A stretch of 64,000 nucleotides of DNA from JBPBQZ01 sp050955105. GTDB taxonomy: Bacteria > Pseudomonadota > Gammaproteobacteria > Burkholderiales > Burkholderiaceae. Location: positions 37,857 through 101,856 of the forward strand of contig JBPBQZ010000001.1 of NCBI GenBank assembly GCA_050955105.1, read 5' to 3'. Position numbers and translations under genes: made by a program. Shown here piece after piece: positions 44,088 to 54,022 of the stretch. How positions within the stretch are numbered: position 1 is the stretch's first letter; the number at the start of each line of letters is the position of its first letter. Below the pieces are notes generated by a model, which saw only the letters and a program-made list of their open reading frames with translations, had not been told where the DNA came from and made no database searches.

Positions 44088-44789
44088 ATGAGCGACTTAC
44101 GAGGCTACGAATTCGGTCGCCGTGGAACGGTGTCTACGGTCGAAGTACGCAATAAGGTTCTACGCAACACTTACTGGCTGCTCGCGCTGTCGATGATTCC
44201 AACGGTGCTGGGTGCCTGGCTGGGCGTGGCTACTGGCTTTTCGCTGTTCGCCGCCAGCAGCCCGATGACCAGCGTGCTGCTGTTCCTGGCCATCGCCTTC
44301 GGCTTCATGTTCGCCATCGAGCGCTTCAAGAACAGCGGTGTCGGCGTGGCGCTGCTGCTCGGTTTCACGTTTTTCATGGGGCTGATGCTGTCGCGGCTGA
44401 TCGGCTATGTGCTGGGCTTCTCGAACGGTGGCACGCTGATCATGATGGCGTTCGGTGGCACCGGCGTGATCTTTGCGGCCATGGCGACCATCGCTACGGT
44501 CAGCAAACGCAGTTTCAGTGGCCTCGGCAAATGGCTGACGATGGGCGTAGTGGTGCTGATTCTGGCTTCGTTGGCCAATATCTGGCTGCAATTGCCGGCG
44601 ATGATGTTGACGGTGTCGGTGTTAGCGATCGTAATTTTCTCCGCCTTCATGCTGTTCGACGTGCAGCGCGTCGTGAATGGCGGCGAAACCAACTACGTCA
44701 CGGCTACGCTGGCGATTTACCTGGATTTGTACAACGTCTTCAGCAACCTGCTGGCGCTGCTGGGCATCTTCGGCGGCAATCGCAACTAA
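44088..44789 (+). CDS. Bax inhibitor-1/YccA-family membrane protein
   Basis: Inner-membrane protein of the BI-1 (TMBIM) family. In E. coli YccA binds and restrains FtsH. The 233 residues contain seven hydrophobic helices and end with the family signature AIYLDLYNVFSNLLALLGIF. DVQRVVNGGE near residue 190 carries one of the conserved acidic residues. The ATG at 44088 has an excellent TAGGAG 6 bases upstream, so the longer open frame to 43989 is rejected. A terminator follows at 44905. It is interesting that hflK/hflC, also FtsH modulators, lie in the adjacent gene run. Confidence 0.92.
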   Translation: MSDLRGYEFGRRGTVSTVEVRNKVLRNTYWLLALSMIPTVLGAWLGVATGFSLFAASSPMTSVLLFLAIAFGFMFAIERFKNSGVGVALLLGFTFFMGLMLSRLIGYVLGFSNGGTLIMMAFGGTGVIFAAMATIATVSKRSFSGLGKWLTMGVVVLILASLANIWLQLPAMMLTVSVLAIVIFSAFMLFDVQRVVNGGETNYVTATLAIYLDLYNVFSNLLALLGIFGGNRN

Positions 44790-44904
44790 GCCGGACCAGG
44801 CCCTGGGCGGAGCTGTCGAAACCGACCGGGTCGCCAATCGACGCTGAAGCTTAAACGCCGAACTGTCGATCAGAACGCCGGAATCTCGACTGGTCAGTTG
44901 CATG

Positions 44905-44934
44905 AAAAAACCCGCAATCGCGGGTTTTTTCTTT
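44905..44934. terminator. Bidirectional intrinsic terminator
   Basis: The arms CCCGC (44911-44915) and GCGGG (44920-44924) have a 4-nt AATC loop, with A6 on the left and T6CT4 on the right. It can end both the BI-1 gene and the convergent rlmD transcript. Confidence 0.9.
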
Positions 44935-45014
44935 TGGCTCGTCTGAAACGCCGGCACCGGGTGCGAAACACGCCGCGCGCAAGCACTCGTTACGCGCATC
45001 GGCCCACGTCCGTC

Positions 45015-46382
45015 TCAGATCCGCTCGAACACCGCGATCGATTCCACATGCGATGTTTGCGGGAACATATTGACGACGCCCGCGCCACTCAGACGGTAAC
45101 CGGCGGAATGCACCAGCACCCCGGCGTCGCGCGCCAGCGTCGCCGGATTGCACGAGACGTAGACAATCCGCGCCGGGAGCAGCGCCTGCTCGCCCGCCTC
45201 GGCCAATTCGGCCAGCGAATGCACGACCGCCGCCGCGCCTTCACGCGGCGGGTCGATCAGCAGTCGGTCGAAACGCTGCAACGCGCGCCAATCGTCGGCG
45301 GTCATCTCGAACAGATTGCGACATTCGAAGCGCGTGCGGTGGGCCAGGCCGTTCAACTGCGCGTTGCCGATCGCGCGCGCTATCAGGCTGGCGCTGCCCT
45401 CGATGCCCACCACTTCGCGCGCGTGGCGCGCCAGCGGTAGCGTGAAATTGCCGAGTCCGCAAAACAGATCGAGTACGCGCTCGTCGGCGCGCGGTGCCAG
45501 CAGGCCTAGTGCACGCGAAATAAGCACGCGGTTGACCGCATGATTTACCTGCGTGAAATCGGTTGGGCGGAACGGCATCCGCACATTGAATTGCGGCAAG
45601 CTGTAATCGAGTTCGACGTCAGCCGGGTGAAAGGGATAGGCGGTATCCGGACCCTTCGGCTGCAACCAGAATTGGATATGGTGCTGATCAGCAAAGTCGC
45701 GCAGCCGCTGCTCATCGATTGCCGTCGGCGGATCCATCACGCGCAGTACCAGAGCGGTAATTTCCGCGCCGACTGCAAGCTCGATCTGCGGCAGGCGATC
45801 GCGGATCGACAACGATGCCACCAGGGCGCGCAGCGGCACCAGCAACGCCGACACCGCTGGCGGCAACACCTCGCAGCTGCTCATGTCGGCAACGAAGCTG
45901 CTGCGACGCTCATGAAAACCGATCAGCACCCCGCCCTTTCTCGGCACATAACGCACCGAGAGCCGCGCGCGGAAGCGATAGCCCCAGCTGGGGCCATGGA
46001 TCGGTCGCAGAATGTTGCTCGCCGTGACTTTGCCCAGATGCTGTAAATCGTCTTCGAGCACGCGCTGCTTCACGGCCACCTGGGCGCGCGTATCCAGATG
46101 CTGCATCGAGCAGCCGCCGCAAGTGCCGAAAAAGCGGCAGCGCGGCACCACGCGCATGGCGCTTTCTTTCAGGATAGCCGTCGTCGTCGCCTGCTCGAAC
46201 GACGCCTTCTTGCGATAGCTGGAAAATTCGACACGTTCGCCGGGCAAAGCGCCTTCAACGAAGATTACCTTGCCGGACACGCCCTCGGCATCGACCAAGC
46301 GGCCCACGCCGCGGGCTTCGCCGTCTAGCGACTCGATGTCGACCGTGCGGCGCGGCGGAACGCGCTTGGCCGATTCTTCCAC
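45015..46382 (-). CDS. rlmD: 23S rRNA (uracil-5-)-methyltransferase RlmD
   Basis: SAM-dependent Fe-S enzyme (formerly RumA) that makes m5U1939 in 23S rRNA. The 455 residues have an N-terminal TRAM domain (VDIESLDGEARGVGRL), Fe-S cysteines in CRFFGTCGGCSMQH, FTQVNHAVNRVLI, the SAM motif VLDLFCGLGNFTLPLA, and the active site IDPPREGA and VYVSCNPATLARD. The start is GTG at 46382 with GGGGTG a few bases upstream. It is 47 bp after the exonuclease gene and seems to be the last gene of the surE-to-rlmD block. Confidence 0.95.
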   Translation of the reverse strand: MEESAKRVPPRRTVDIESLDGEARGVGRLVDAEGVSGKVIFVEGALPGERVEFSSYRKKASFEQATTTAILKESAMRVVPRCRFFGTCGGCSMQHLDTRAQVAVKQRVLEDDLQHLGKVTASNILRPIHGPSWGYRFRARLSVRYVPRKGGVLIGFHERRSSFVADMSSCEVLPPAVSALLVPLRALVASLSIRDRLPQIELAVGAEITALVLRVMDPPTAIDEQRLRDFADQHHIQFWLQPKGPDTAYPFHPADVELDYSLPQFNVRMPFRPTDFTQVNHAVNRVLISRALGLLAPRADERVLDLFCGLGNFTLPLARHAREVVGIEGSASLIARAIGNAQLNGLAHRTRFECRNLFEMTADDWRALQRFDRLLIDPPREGAAAVVHSLAELAEAGEQALLPARIVYVSCNPATLARDAGVLVHSAGYRLSGAGVVNMFPQTSHVESIAVFERI

Positions 46383-46429
46383 TCAACACCCCAACTGAAA
46401 ACAGAAATGAGGCGGAATTGTAGTGCATC

Positions 46430-47206
46430 TCAGTCGATGAAACGCGCCAGGTATTCGGCCCAATGCGGCGCGGTCTCGGCCGCCAGGGCCTGCTTGACCA
46501 GTACGACCTCTTGGGCGTATTCATCCGCGGTGAAGCCGCCGCGCATCAACTGATAGCGGCAATAGAGAAGATAAGTATTGACGACATCGGTCTCACAATA
46601 GTTGCGAATCTCGTCGAGACGCCCTTCCAGGAACGCCGGCCAGACCTGGCTGCCGTCCATGCCGAGCTTGCCCGGAAAGCCGCAGAGCCTCGCCAGCACA
46701 TCGAGCGGCGCGTTGGCGCGGGCCTGAAAAAGTGCCAATAGATCCATCAGATCGGTATGGCGCGAATGGTAGCGACTGATGTAGTTGTTCCACTTGAACT
46801 CGCGATCGTCATCGCCCATATCCCAATACTTGGGCGCTACCACCGCGTTGACGAGCGCGCGGTAATGCAGCACTGGCAGATCGAAGCCGCCACCGTTCCA
46901 GGAAACCAGTTGCGGCGAGTACTTCTCGATGACTTTGAAGAAAGACTGAATCAGCGAGCCTTCGCTATCGCCTGGCGCGCCCAGCGAGCGCACGCGGAAA
47001 CCGTCCCGGTCGCGAAACACGCAGGCAATCGACGCAACCTTCTGCAAGTAGTGCGGCAGGAAATCGCCACCGGTCTTTTCACGACGCGCGGCGAACGCAA
47101 ATTCGGCGACCTCGGCGTCACTTAGTGTGCTTGGTAATTCGTGCAGACGTCGCAAACCGCCGACGTCAGGAATGGTTTCTATATCAAAGACCAGTACAGG
47201 GCTCAC
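46430..47206 (-). CDS. Predicted 3'-5' exonuclease (PolB-like exo domain)
   Basis: DnaQ/RNase H-fold exonuclease of the DNA_pol_B_exo2 type. The 258 residues show exo I VLVFDIETIPD (residues 4-14, two acidic ligands), exo II SWNGGGFDLPVL (about 101-112) and exo III YCETDVVNTY (about 207-216). There is no polymerase domain. The start is GTG at 47206, overlapping the rpoS stop as GTGA, so translation is probably coupled to rpoS. Substrate is unknown; linkage suggests a stationary-phase DNA or RNA repair or turnover role. Confidence 0.88.
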   Translation of the reverse strand: MSPVLVFDIETIPDVGGLRRLHELPSTLSDAEVAEFAFAARREKTGGDFLPHYLQKVASIACVFRDRDGFRVRSLGAPGDSEGSLIQSFFKVIEKYSPQLVSWNGGGFDLPVLHYRALVNAVVAPKYWDMGDDDREFKWNNYISRYHSRHTDLMDLLALFQARANAPLDVLARLCGFPGKLGMDGSQVWPAFLEGRLDEIRNYCETDVVNTYLLYCRYQLMRGGFTADEYAQEVVLVKQALAAETAPHWAEYLARFID

Positions 47207-48279
47207 AACACCGCATCCTTTCCCACGCCGTTCGAGGCGAAATATCGTTTCAAGCGCAGCAGCGCCTCTTGTTGAATCTGCCGTACGCGTTCGCGCGTGA
47301 GGCCCATTTCGTCCGCAAGCTCCTCGAGTGTGGCGGGCTCGATATTGTTCAATCCGAAACGCCGCTCGATGACATGCCGATGTTTCTCAGACAAACGCGC
47401 CAGCCAGGTGCGAGTCAGTGTCTCGAGCTCGCGATGCTGGACGTTCGCGTCGGGCGACTCGCTCTGGTCATCGGACAGCAAATCGAGCAGGCTGCTGGCC
47501 GGGTCGAGTTCCAGTGGCGCATCCAGCGATGCGGTGTGCTCGTTCATGGCCAGAATGTCGATCACCTCGAGCGGCGATTTGCCAGTCAGATGCGCGATGT
47601 CGTCGGCACTTGCGGCGCGGCGCTCGCCGTCGGCGGCATTCACCGCGTGCTTCTCGATATGTCTTTTTGCGCGCAGCACCTGGTTCAATTCGCGAATCAC
47701 ATGGACCGGCAGGCGCACCGTACGCGCCTGGTTCATGATCGCCCGCTCGATGCTCTGACGGATCCACCAAGTTGCATAGGTAGAAAAGCGGAAACCGCGC
47801 GTCGGATCGAACTTCTCGATGGCATGCATCAGGCCGAGATTACCCTCGGCAATGACATCGAGCAGCGGCAGGCCGCGGTTCGAATAACCTTTAGCAATGC
47901 TTACCACCAGCCGCAAATTATGTTCGATCATAATTTGCCGCGCGGTGAATTCTCCTTCTCGTGCCAGTGTCGCGTAGCGTTGCTCTTCCGCGGGAGTCAG
48001 CAACGGCTTGACGCTGATGTGATTCAGATAGTGCTGAATCGTATCGGCCGTCAACTCCGCATGCAGCATGGCGCGGAATTCGGTCGCATCGCCCTCCGCG
48101 GAGCGCGCTGGCCTGCCAGCGTTGACGACTTTTGCCGATGCCGGCGCGTCGCCCTCTTCCTCAAGCCCCGCGGCGGCGTCGGCGGGCAGCTCGGATTCGT
48201 CGTCGACAGCCTCGCTCAACGGCGGCTCGGCGTCGGCGTCAGCTTCTTGCGACTGATTACGGTGCTTCAGTCTAGGCAT
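47203..48279 (-). CDS. rpoS: RNA polymerase sigma factor RpoS
   Basis: Master sigma factor of stationary phase and general stress. The 358 residues have an acidic N-terminus, region 1.2 (DTIQHYLNHISVKPLLTPAE), region 2 (EHNLRLVVSIAKGYSNRGL; GFRFSTYATWWIRQSIERAI), region 3, and region 4 with the helix-turn-helix TLEELADEMGLTRERVRQIQ. The ATG at 48279 is preferred; there is no visible Shine-Dalgarno, but an 8-bp hairpin sits about 22 nt upstream. nlpD lies 87 bp upstream, as in most proteobacteria, where rpoS promoters lie within nlpD. Confidence 0.97.
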   Translation of the reverse strand: MPRLKHRNQSQEADADAEPPLSEAVDDESELPADAAAGLEEEGDAPASAKVVNAGRPARSAEGDATEFRAMLHAELTADTIQHYLNHISVKPLLTPAEEQRYATLAREGEFTARQIMIEHNLRLVVSIAKGYSNRGLPLLDVIAEGNLGLMHAIEKFDPTRGFRFSTYATWWIRQSIERAIMNQARTVRLPVHVIRELNQVLRAKRHIEKHAVNAADGERRAASADDIAHLTGKSPLEVIDILAMNEHTASLDAPLELDPASSLLDLLSDDQSESPDANVQHRELETLTRTWLARLSEKHRHVIERRFGLNNIEPATLEELADEMGLTRERVRQIQQEALLRLKRYFASNGVGKDAVL

Positions 48280-48300
48280 GCTATGTCGTGCCCGTTGCAA

Positions 48301-48321
48301 ACCCGCGGATCGGCCGCGGGT
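48301..48321 (-). promoter_or_regulatory. Stable hairpin in the rpoS leader
   Basis: A perfect 8-bp stem ACCCGCGG/CCGCGGGT with a 5-nt loop ends about 22 nt before the rpoS ATG. It has no T-tract worth calling a terminator. It could block or position ribosomes or bind a regulator. Confidence 0.4.
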
Positions 48322-48366
48322 GAGGCAAAAGCCCCCGCCCGCGCAGTTTCAGCCTCTAACGACGCA

Positions 48367-49365
48367 TCAACGTGGTGGCAGATACTTCTGCGGATCAACC
48401 GGCTTGCCTTGGCGCCTGACTTCAAAGTGAAGCATGGGCCGGCTTGCATCCGTATTACCGATTTCAGCGATTTTCTGCCCGCGTGTGACGGCGTCGCCCT
48501 CTTTGACTGATAGTGCACGATTGTGCGCGTAGGCGGTCAGAAAGGTGCTGTCATGCTTGATGATAATCAGATTGCCGTATCCGCGCAGGCCATTGCCGGC
48601 ATACACCACCCGGCCATCGGCGGCAGCGGTCACCGAATCGCCCGGATTGCCGCCGATATCGACGCCTTTGTTACGCGTTTCGTCGAAGCGCTGCAGGATC
48701 GGACCGTTGGCTGGCCACGACAGTGCGATCGATCCGGGCGCGGCGTTGGGCGGCGGCGTCGAGGGTCCTGGCGGGCTGGCGATGCCGTTGTTGACACTGG
48801 ACGGCGGCGGCGAGTATGGCGTGGGCACGTAGGCTGGCTGCGACGCCGGCACCGACGACTCGCCGGGCCCCAGGCTGGCGCTGGTACCGGGTGGATTGAG
48901 CGGCGCGGTTTGCACCGGCTGCCCGCCGATCGGTGCCGTCGCGACGCCCGGTGCCATGCCGGACGCAGCATCGCTGCCGGGCGGCGCTACACGCAGCAGC
49001 TGATCGACCTCTATCTGGTTGGCATTGCTCAGATTGTTCCAGGAAGCAATGTCTCGATAGTTCTGACCGTTTTCGAGCGCGATCCGGTACAAGGTATCAC
49101 CGGGTTTAACCCGATAGAAGCCCGGCGGCGGCGGTCCCAATGGCGCCGTGGACAGCGCGCCTCCGGTAGTCAGGGCGCCGCCGGCATTCGCCGATCGGTC
49201 GATGACCGGTGCGCCGTCCATCCGTGACGCACAGGCGGCCAGCGTCAACAACGCCAGTGCGCAAGCAATCGGCCGCACGGCGGTAAAAAGGTGCTGGCAC
49301 TCGCGGCGCGCTTGCGGAGATGTCGAAAACTGAAGGCGGCGGGTGTCGCTGCGCAAATTACTCAT
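48367..49365 (-). CDS. nlpD: Divisome-associated lipoprotein NlpD
   Basis: Outer-membrane lipoprotein that activates the amidase AmiC during cell separation. The 332 residues show a long signal region with lipobox LAAC (Cys about 45), a LysM domain (YRVKPGDTLYRIALENGQNY, about 84-125), a Pro/Ser-rich linker and a degenerate M23 (LytM) domain. The metal-binding HxxxD is replaced by NKGVD, as in E. coli NlpD, so it is a regulator rather than a peptidase. KPVDPQKYLPPR closes the protein. It lies 5 bp after pcm and 87 bp before rpoS. Confidence 0.93.
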   Translation of the reverse strand: MSNLRSDTRRLQFSTSPQARRECQHLFTAVRPIACALALLTLAACASRMDGAPVIDRSANAGGALTTGGALSTAPLGPPPPGFYRVKPGDTLYRIALENGQNYRDIASWNNLSNANQIEVDQLLRVAPPGSDAASGMAPGVATAPIGGQPVQTAPLNPPGTSASLGPGESSVPASQPAYVPTPYSPPPSSVNNGIASPPGPSTPPPNAAPGSIALSWPANGPILQRFDETRNKGVDIGGNPGDSVTAAADGRVVYAGNGLRGYGNLIIIKHDSTFLTAYAHNRALSVKEGDAVTRGQKIAEIGNTDASRPMLHFEVRRQGKPVDPQKYLPPR

Positions 49366-49370
49366 CGGTG

Positions 49371-50213
49371 TTAAGTCACTCCCGATTTCAAAGGGACAAA
49401 GTAAACGGGGTCGTGCGTCGATTCACGCCATTGGGTGGCTGAGATGCGTTCGATCAGCACGAGTTCCTGAGTGTCGCCGCCGATCGGCGCGACCAGTCTA
49501 CCGCCAATGGCCAGTTGTTCGGTCAGCGCGAGCGGCACGCTCAAGCCGGCGGCCGCGATGATGATAGCCTCGAAGGGCGCAATCGACGGCAAACCAAGGC
49601 TGCCGTCGCCATATTGCAGGCGCACGTTGGCCAGCCGCAGCGGTCGTAGATTGTCTTTCGCGCGCTCGTGCAATGCGCGCACGCGCTCGATTGAATAGAC
49701 CTCGTGGGCCAGATGCGCAAGCACCGCGGCCTGGTAGCCGCAGCCGGTACCAATTTCCAGTACCCGCGCGGGCCGACCGAGCGGCAACACCAGCGCAATC
49801 ATGCGCGCGACCGTGGAAGGCTTCGAGATGGTTTGATGATGGCCGATTGGCAAGGCGGCTTCTTCGTAAGCCTGCGCCGCCAGGCCCTCGTCGACGAAGC
49901 GATGGCGTTCGACACCAGCCATCGCGTCGATGACACGCGCGTCACTGAGCCCCGCGGCGCGCAGCCTCTCGACCATGCGGGCGCGCACGCGGGCCGAAGT
50001 CAAGCCGGTTTGCAGCAAAGGTTTGACGCGCGCCGCGGCGGTACGCGTTAGCGACGCCCTGGTGGCTGTCGTGGCCGCGTGCGAGCGCGATGGCGCCGCT
50101 GCCGCCGCCACCTTGCGTGCCGGTGCCGCTTGCGAACTGCGCGCCTTGGCAGGCGAGCGCACGACCTCGGACAAAGCCAGCGGGAACCGCTTGATGCGCA
50201 CCGGGACCGTCAC
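49371..50213 (-). CDS. pcm: Protein-L-isoaspartate O-methyltransferase Pcm
   Basis: Repairs isoaspartyl residues in aged proteins. The catalytic domain (about residues 75-280) shows RHRFVDEGLAAQAYEEAALP, the PCMT motif LPIGHHQTISKP, SAM motif VLEIGTGCGYQAAVLAHL and APFEAIIIAAAG. The first 70 residues are an Ala/Arg-rich basic extension, which many Burkholderiaceae Pcm also have. The GTG at 50213 overlaps the surE stop as GTGA and fixes the start. The order surE-pcm-nlpD-rpoS is conserved. Confidence 0.94.
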   Translation of the reverse strand: MTVPVRIKRFPLALSEVVRSPAKARSSQAAPARKVAAAAAPSRSHAATTATRASLTRTAAARVKPLLQTGLTSARVRARMVERLRAAGLSDARVIDAMAGVERHRFVDEGLAAQAYEEAALPIGHHQTISKPSTVARMIALVLPLGRPARVLEIGTGCGYQAAVLAHLAHEVYSIERVRALHERAKDNLRPLRLANVRLQYGDGSLGLPSIAPFEAIIIAAAGLSVPLALTEQLAIGGRLVAPIGGDTQELVLIERISATQWRESTHDPVYFVPLKSGVT

Positions 50214-50971
50214 GCGCCACGCTCCGCGGCGCTCGCCCATTCGCGCACGGCGTCGACGCGTTTGACATGCGTCAAATCGAGCTGCAGCGGGGTGATCGAT
50301 ACGTAATCGTTGGCGACCGCATGAAAGTCTGTACCGGGCGTGGCGTCGAGCGCGTCGCCCGCCGCGCCGATCCAATAGATGGCTTCGCCGCGCGGATTCA
50401 TTTGCCGGATCACCGGTTGCGACGGATGCCGCTTGCCGAGCCGGGTCACGCGCCAGCCGCGCACGCTTTCGTAGGGCACCGCGGGAATATTCACATTGAG
50501 CAGCAGAGGCGGCTCAGGCCAAGGATGGCGCTGGTAATGCTCGATGATTTCCACCGCCACGCGCACGCCTGTTTCGAGGTGCGTCCATTCATGGCTGGTC
50601 AGGGAAAACGCGAACGCCGGGCGGCCGAACAGAAAACCTTCGGTGGCCGCTGCGACGGTACCGGAATAGAGCGTGTCTTCGCCCATGTTCTGGCCATTGT
50701 TGATGCCGGAGACGACGATGTCCTGATGCGCTTCGAGCAGGCCGGTCAGCGCGACGTGCACGCAGTCGGTGGGCGTGCCGTTGATATAACTGAAGCCGCT
50801 ATCGGCCAGGCTCACGGTAAGCGGACGCCGCAGTGTGAGCGAATTGGACGCGCCGCTGCAGTTTTGCTCGGGCGCCACCACCGTGACCTCGGCCAGCGGC
50901 TGCAGTGCCCGATACAGCGCGGCGAGGCCGGGCGCCAGATAACCGTCGTCGTTGCTGAGCAGGATTCGCAT
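50210..50971 (-). CDS. surE: 5'/3'-nucleotidase SurE
   Basis: Stationary-phase metallophosphatase acting on nucleoside monophosphates and short polyphosphate. The 253 residues begin MRILLSNDDGYLAPGL with the two metal-binding Asp (D8, D9). They continue with APEQNCSGASNSLT, GTPTDCVHVAL and VSGINNGQNMGEDTLYSGTV. The start has no competing upstream candidate. It heads the surE-pcm-nlpD-rpoS-exonuclease-rlmD series; the 91-bp gap to the ABC permease gene above it may contain a promoter, though I see no strong one. Confidence 0.96.
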   Translation of the reverse strand: MRILLSNDDGYLAPGLAALYRALQPLAEVTVVAPEQNCSGASNSLTLRRPLTVSLADSGFSYINGTPTDCVHVALTGLLEAHQDIVVSGINNGQNMGEDTLYSGTVAAATEGFLFGRPAFAFSLTSHEWTHLETGVRVAVEIIEHYQRHPWPEPPLLLNVNIPAVPYESVRGWRVTRLGKRHPSQPVIRQMNPRGEAIYWIGAAGDALDATPGTDFHAVANDYVSITPLQLDLTHVKRVDAVREWASAAERGA

Positions 50972-51062
50972 GCTCAGGATTGTAACCGAGGAATCGTCGC
51001 GACAAGCCCGCGCGCCGGTGCGATCCGCGCGCCGCGCGGGATGCGTGTAGGCATGCTTCGCC

Positions 51063-51977
<915 letters not shown>

Positions 51978-52003
51978 CTTCGCTAACTTCCTTCGGGCGG
52001 CAA

Positions 52004-52816
52004 TCAGACGGCAAAGCGCTGTTGCGCATAGGCCTTGAGCACTTCATCACGCAGCACGCCCCAGATGCGCGCATGCAAGTCGACGAAGCGCGGGTGCGCG
52101 CGAATCTCCGCGACGTCGCGCGGACGCGGCAAATCGATGGCGAATTCACCGATCGGATGGGTACCCGGGCCGGCCGACAGCACTACCACGCGGTCGGACA
52201 ATGCGATCGCCTCGTCGAGATCGTGCGTGATGAACAGCACTGCGCGCCGCTTTGCCGCCCATAGGTCGAGTAATTCGTTTTCCATCAACTGCCGGGTCTG
52301 CACGTCGAGCGCCGAGAACGGCTCGTCCATCAGGATGATGTCGGGTTCGAGAATGAGCGTCTGCGCCATGCTGACGCGCTTGCGCATGCCGCCCGACAAC
52401 TGGTGCGGATAGCGCTCGCCGAAGCCGCCCAAGCCTACGCGCTGCAGCCAACGCTCGCCCAGCGCTCGCGCCTCGGCGACCGGCATGCCGCGAAACGATA
52501 GACCCGCCGTGACATTGTCGAGCGCACTGCGCCACGGCATCAGCGCCTCGGCCTGGAACATATAACCGGCGCGCCGGTTCACGCTCGTCAAAGGTTCGCC
52601 GAAGACCCTGACGCTGCCTTCGGTCGGCGCCAACAAGCCGGCGGCAAGATTGAGCAAGGTGGATTTGCCGCAGCCGGTAGGCCCGACTACCGAGACGAAT
52701 TCGCCGGCCGCCACGTGCAAGGTGGCGTCACGCACTGCGGTGTAGCGCGCAGCGCTATCGGTACGGCCGGCGAAACTGCAACTGATGTGATCGAACGCCA
52801 GCGCGGGTGCATTCAT
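52004..52816 (-). CDS. ABC transporter ATP-binding protein, NitT/TauT family
   Basis: ATPase of the importer. The 270 residues show Walker A GPTGCGKST (about 45-53), the Q-loop region MFQAEALMPWRSALDNV, signature LSGGMRKRVSMAQTLI (about 143-158), Walker B IILMDEPFSALD and the H-loop FITHDLDEA. The ATG at 52816 is chosen over a TTG two codons upstream. Similar proteins serve SsuABC and TauABC systems. The gene lies between the binding-protein and permease genes, with 18 and 26 bp gaps. Confidence 0.93.
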   Translation of the reverse strand: MNAPALAFDHISCSFAGRTDSAARYTAVRDATLHVAAGEFVSVVGPTGCGKSTLLNLAAGLLAPTEGSVRVFGEPLTSVNRRAGYMFQAEALMPWRSALDNVTAGLSFRGMPVAEARALGERWLQRVGLGGFGERYPHQLSGGMRKRVSMAQTLILEPDIILMDEPFSALDVQTRQLMENELLDLWAAKRRAVLFITHDLDEAIALSDRVVVLSAGPGTHPIGEFAIDLPRPRDVAEIRAHPRFVDLHARIWGVLRDEVLKAYAQQRFAV

Positions 52817-52834
52817 CGACAAGGACTCTTGGGT

Positions 52835-53872
52835 TTAATGCAGGCCGGCCGGGACCTTACGCACGAAGTCGTTGGTCCACGTGCGGGTGAGGTCGATCGA
52901 CTTGCCTTGCACGGTTTTATCGAACGCCTGCAGCGTCTTGAGCGATGTGGCCGGTCCGTCGGATGGCATCACGCCATCGGGCGACAAAGCCTGTTTGACA
53001 TGTTCCCAGGCGGCAATATAAAGGCTCTTGTCACCCAGCAGATAAGCCGGCGGTACGGTCTGCGCGACTTCTTCGCTGCTGGCGGTTTGCAGCCAGCGCA
53101 AGGCCCGCACCATGGCGTTGGTGAGTGCCTGCGTGGTGCGCGGGTTCTTGTCGATGAACGACTGCGATGCGTACATGCAGCCGGCCGGCATATTGCCGCC
53201 GAATACGCTGCGCGTATCCGCCAGACTGCGGGTATCGGAAACGATGTGGATTTCACCGGCACGATCGAGCTTGGTAATCAGCGGATCAAGATTGGCAAGC
53301 GCATCGATCTGACCGGACTCCAGCGCGGCGACCGCTCCCGCGCCGGCGCCCACGCCGATGAACGAGACGTCGCTGGCCGACAGGCCGGCATGCGCGAGCA
53401 CGAAGCTGGCCATGATCGAGGTCGACGAACCGGGCGCCGTCACGCCGATCTTCTTGCCCTTGAGATCGGCGATAGTCTTGTAGGCAGGCATGGTCTTCTT
53501 CGAGACAGCCAGGACGATCTGCGGCGCGCGACCCTGCAATACAAATTCGCGGAAATATTGGCTGCGCGCCTGCAGCAGCAGCGTGTGCTCGAAGGCGCCG
53601 GAGACAACGTCGGCACTGCCACCGACTGCGGCCTGCAGCGCCTGCGAGCCACCGGCGAAATCGGATATCTCGACGTCGAGGCCTTCGTCACGGAAGAAGT
53701 TGCGGCGTTCGGCGATGGTCAACGGCAGGTAATAGAAGAGATTCTTGCCGCCGACGGCGATGGCGACGCGCGGATGCTCGAGCGCGGGCTGAGCCGGCTG
53801 GGCGCGCAGCGGCAACGATGCCAGCCCGGATGCCGCAAGTGCGGCGGCGTTGACGAAGTCTCTACGTTTCAC
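52835..53872 (-). CDS. ABC transporter substrate-binding protein, NitT/TauT family
   Basis: Periplasmic binding protein of 345 residues. The N-terminus RRDFVNAAALAASGLASLPL reads as a twin-arginine-type signal with cleavage after LRA near residue 24. The mature domain has the SsuA/THI5-like pattern: YYLPLTIAERRNFFRDEGLDVE, FAGGSQALQAAVGGSADVVSG, LKGKKIGVTAPGSSTS. The start is GTG at 53872 with AGGAG 6 bases upstream. It is the first gene of the three-gene importer. The ligand could be an aliphatic sulfonate, taurine or a thiamine precursor; sequence does not decide. Confidence 0.9.
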   Translation of the reverse strand: MKRRDFVNAAALAASGLASLPLRAQPAQPALEHPRVAIAVGGKNLFYYLPLTIAERRNFFRDEGLDVEISDFAGGSQALQAAVGGSADVVSGAFEHTLLLQARSQYFREFVLQGRAPQIVLAVSKKTMPAYKTIADLKGKKIGVTAPGSSTSIMASFVLAHAGLSASDVSFIGVGAGAGAVAALESGQIDALANLDPLITKLDRAGEIHIVSDTRSLADTRSVFGGNMPAGCMYASQSFIDKNPRTTQALTNAMVRALRWLQTASSEEVAQTVPPAYLLGDKSLYIAAWEHVKQALSPDGVMPSDGPATSLKTLQAFDKTVQGKSIDLTRTWTNDFVRKVPAGLH

Positions 53873-54022
53873 AGTGTCTCCTGATTCCCGATCCTGGAGG
53901 ATCTGTCATGGCCATGCATGGCCTATAAGGGCGCTTCGGCACAGCGCTTGGGCGCTTGCCAATGGGCCACGATAATACCCGAGCGATATGCATACCGCAG
54001 GCTGGTCGTTTGGCCAGGCCCG

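Noticed and set aside
49080..49110. NlpD as an active zinc peptidase
   Set aside because: The M23 domain has NKGVD where HxxxD is required, as in E. coli NlpD, which is an amidase activator.
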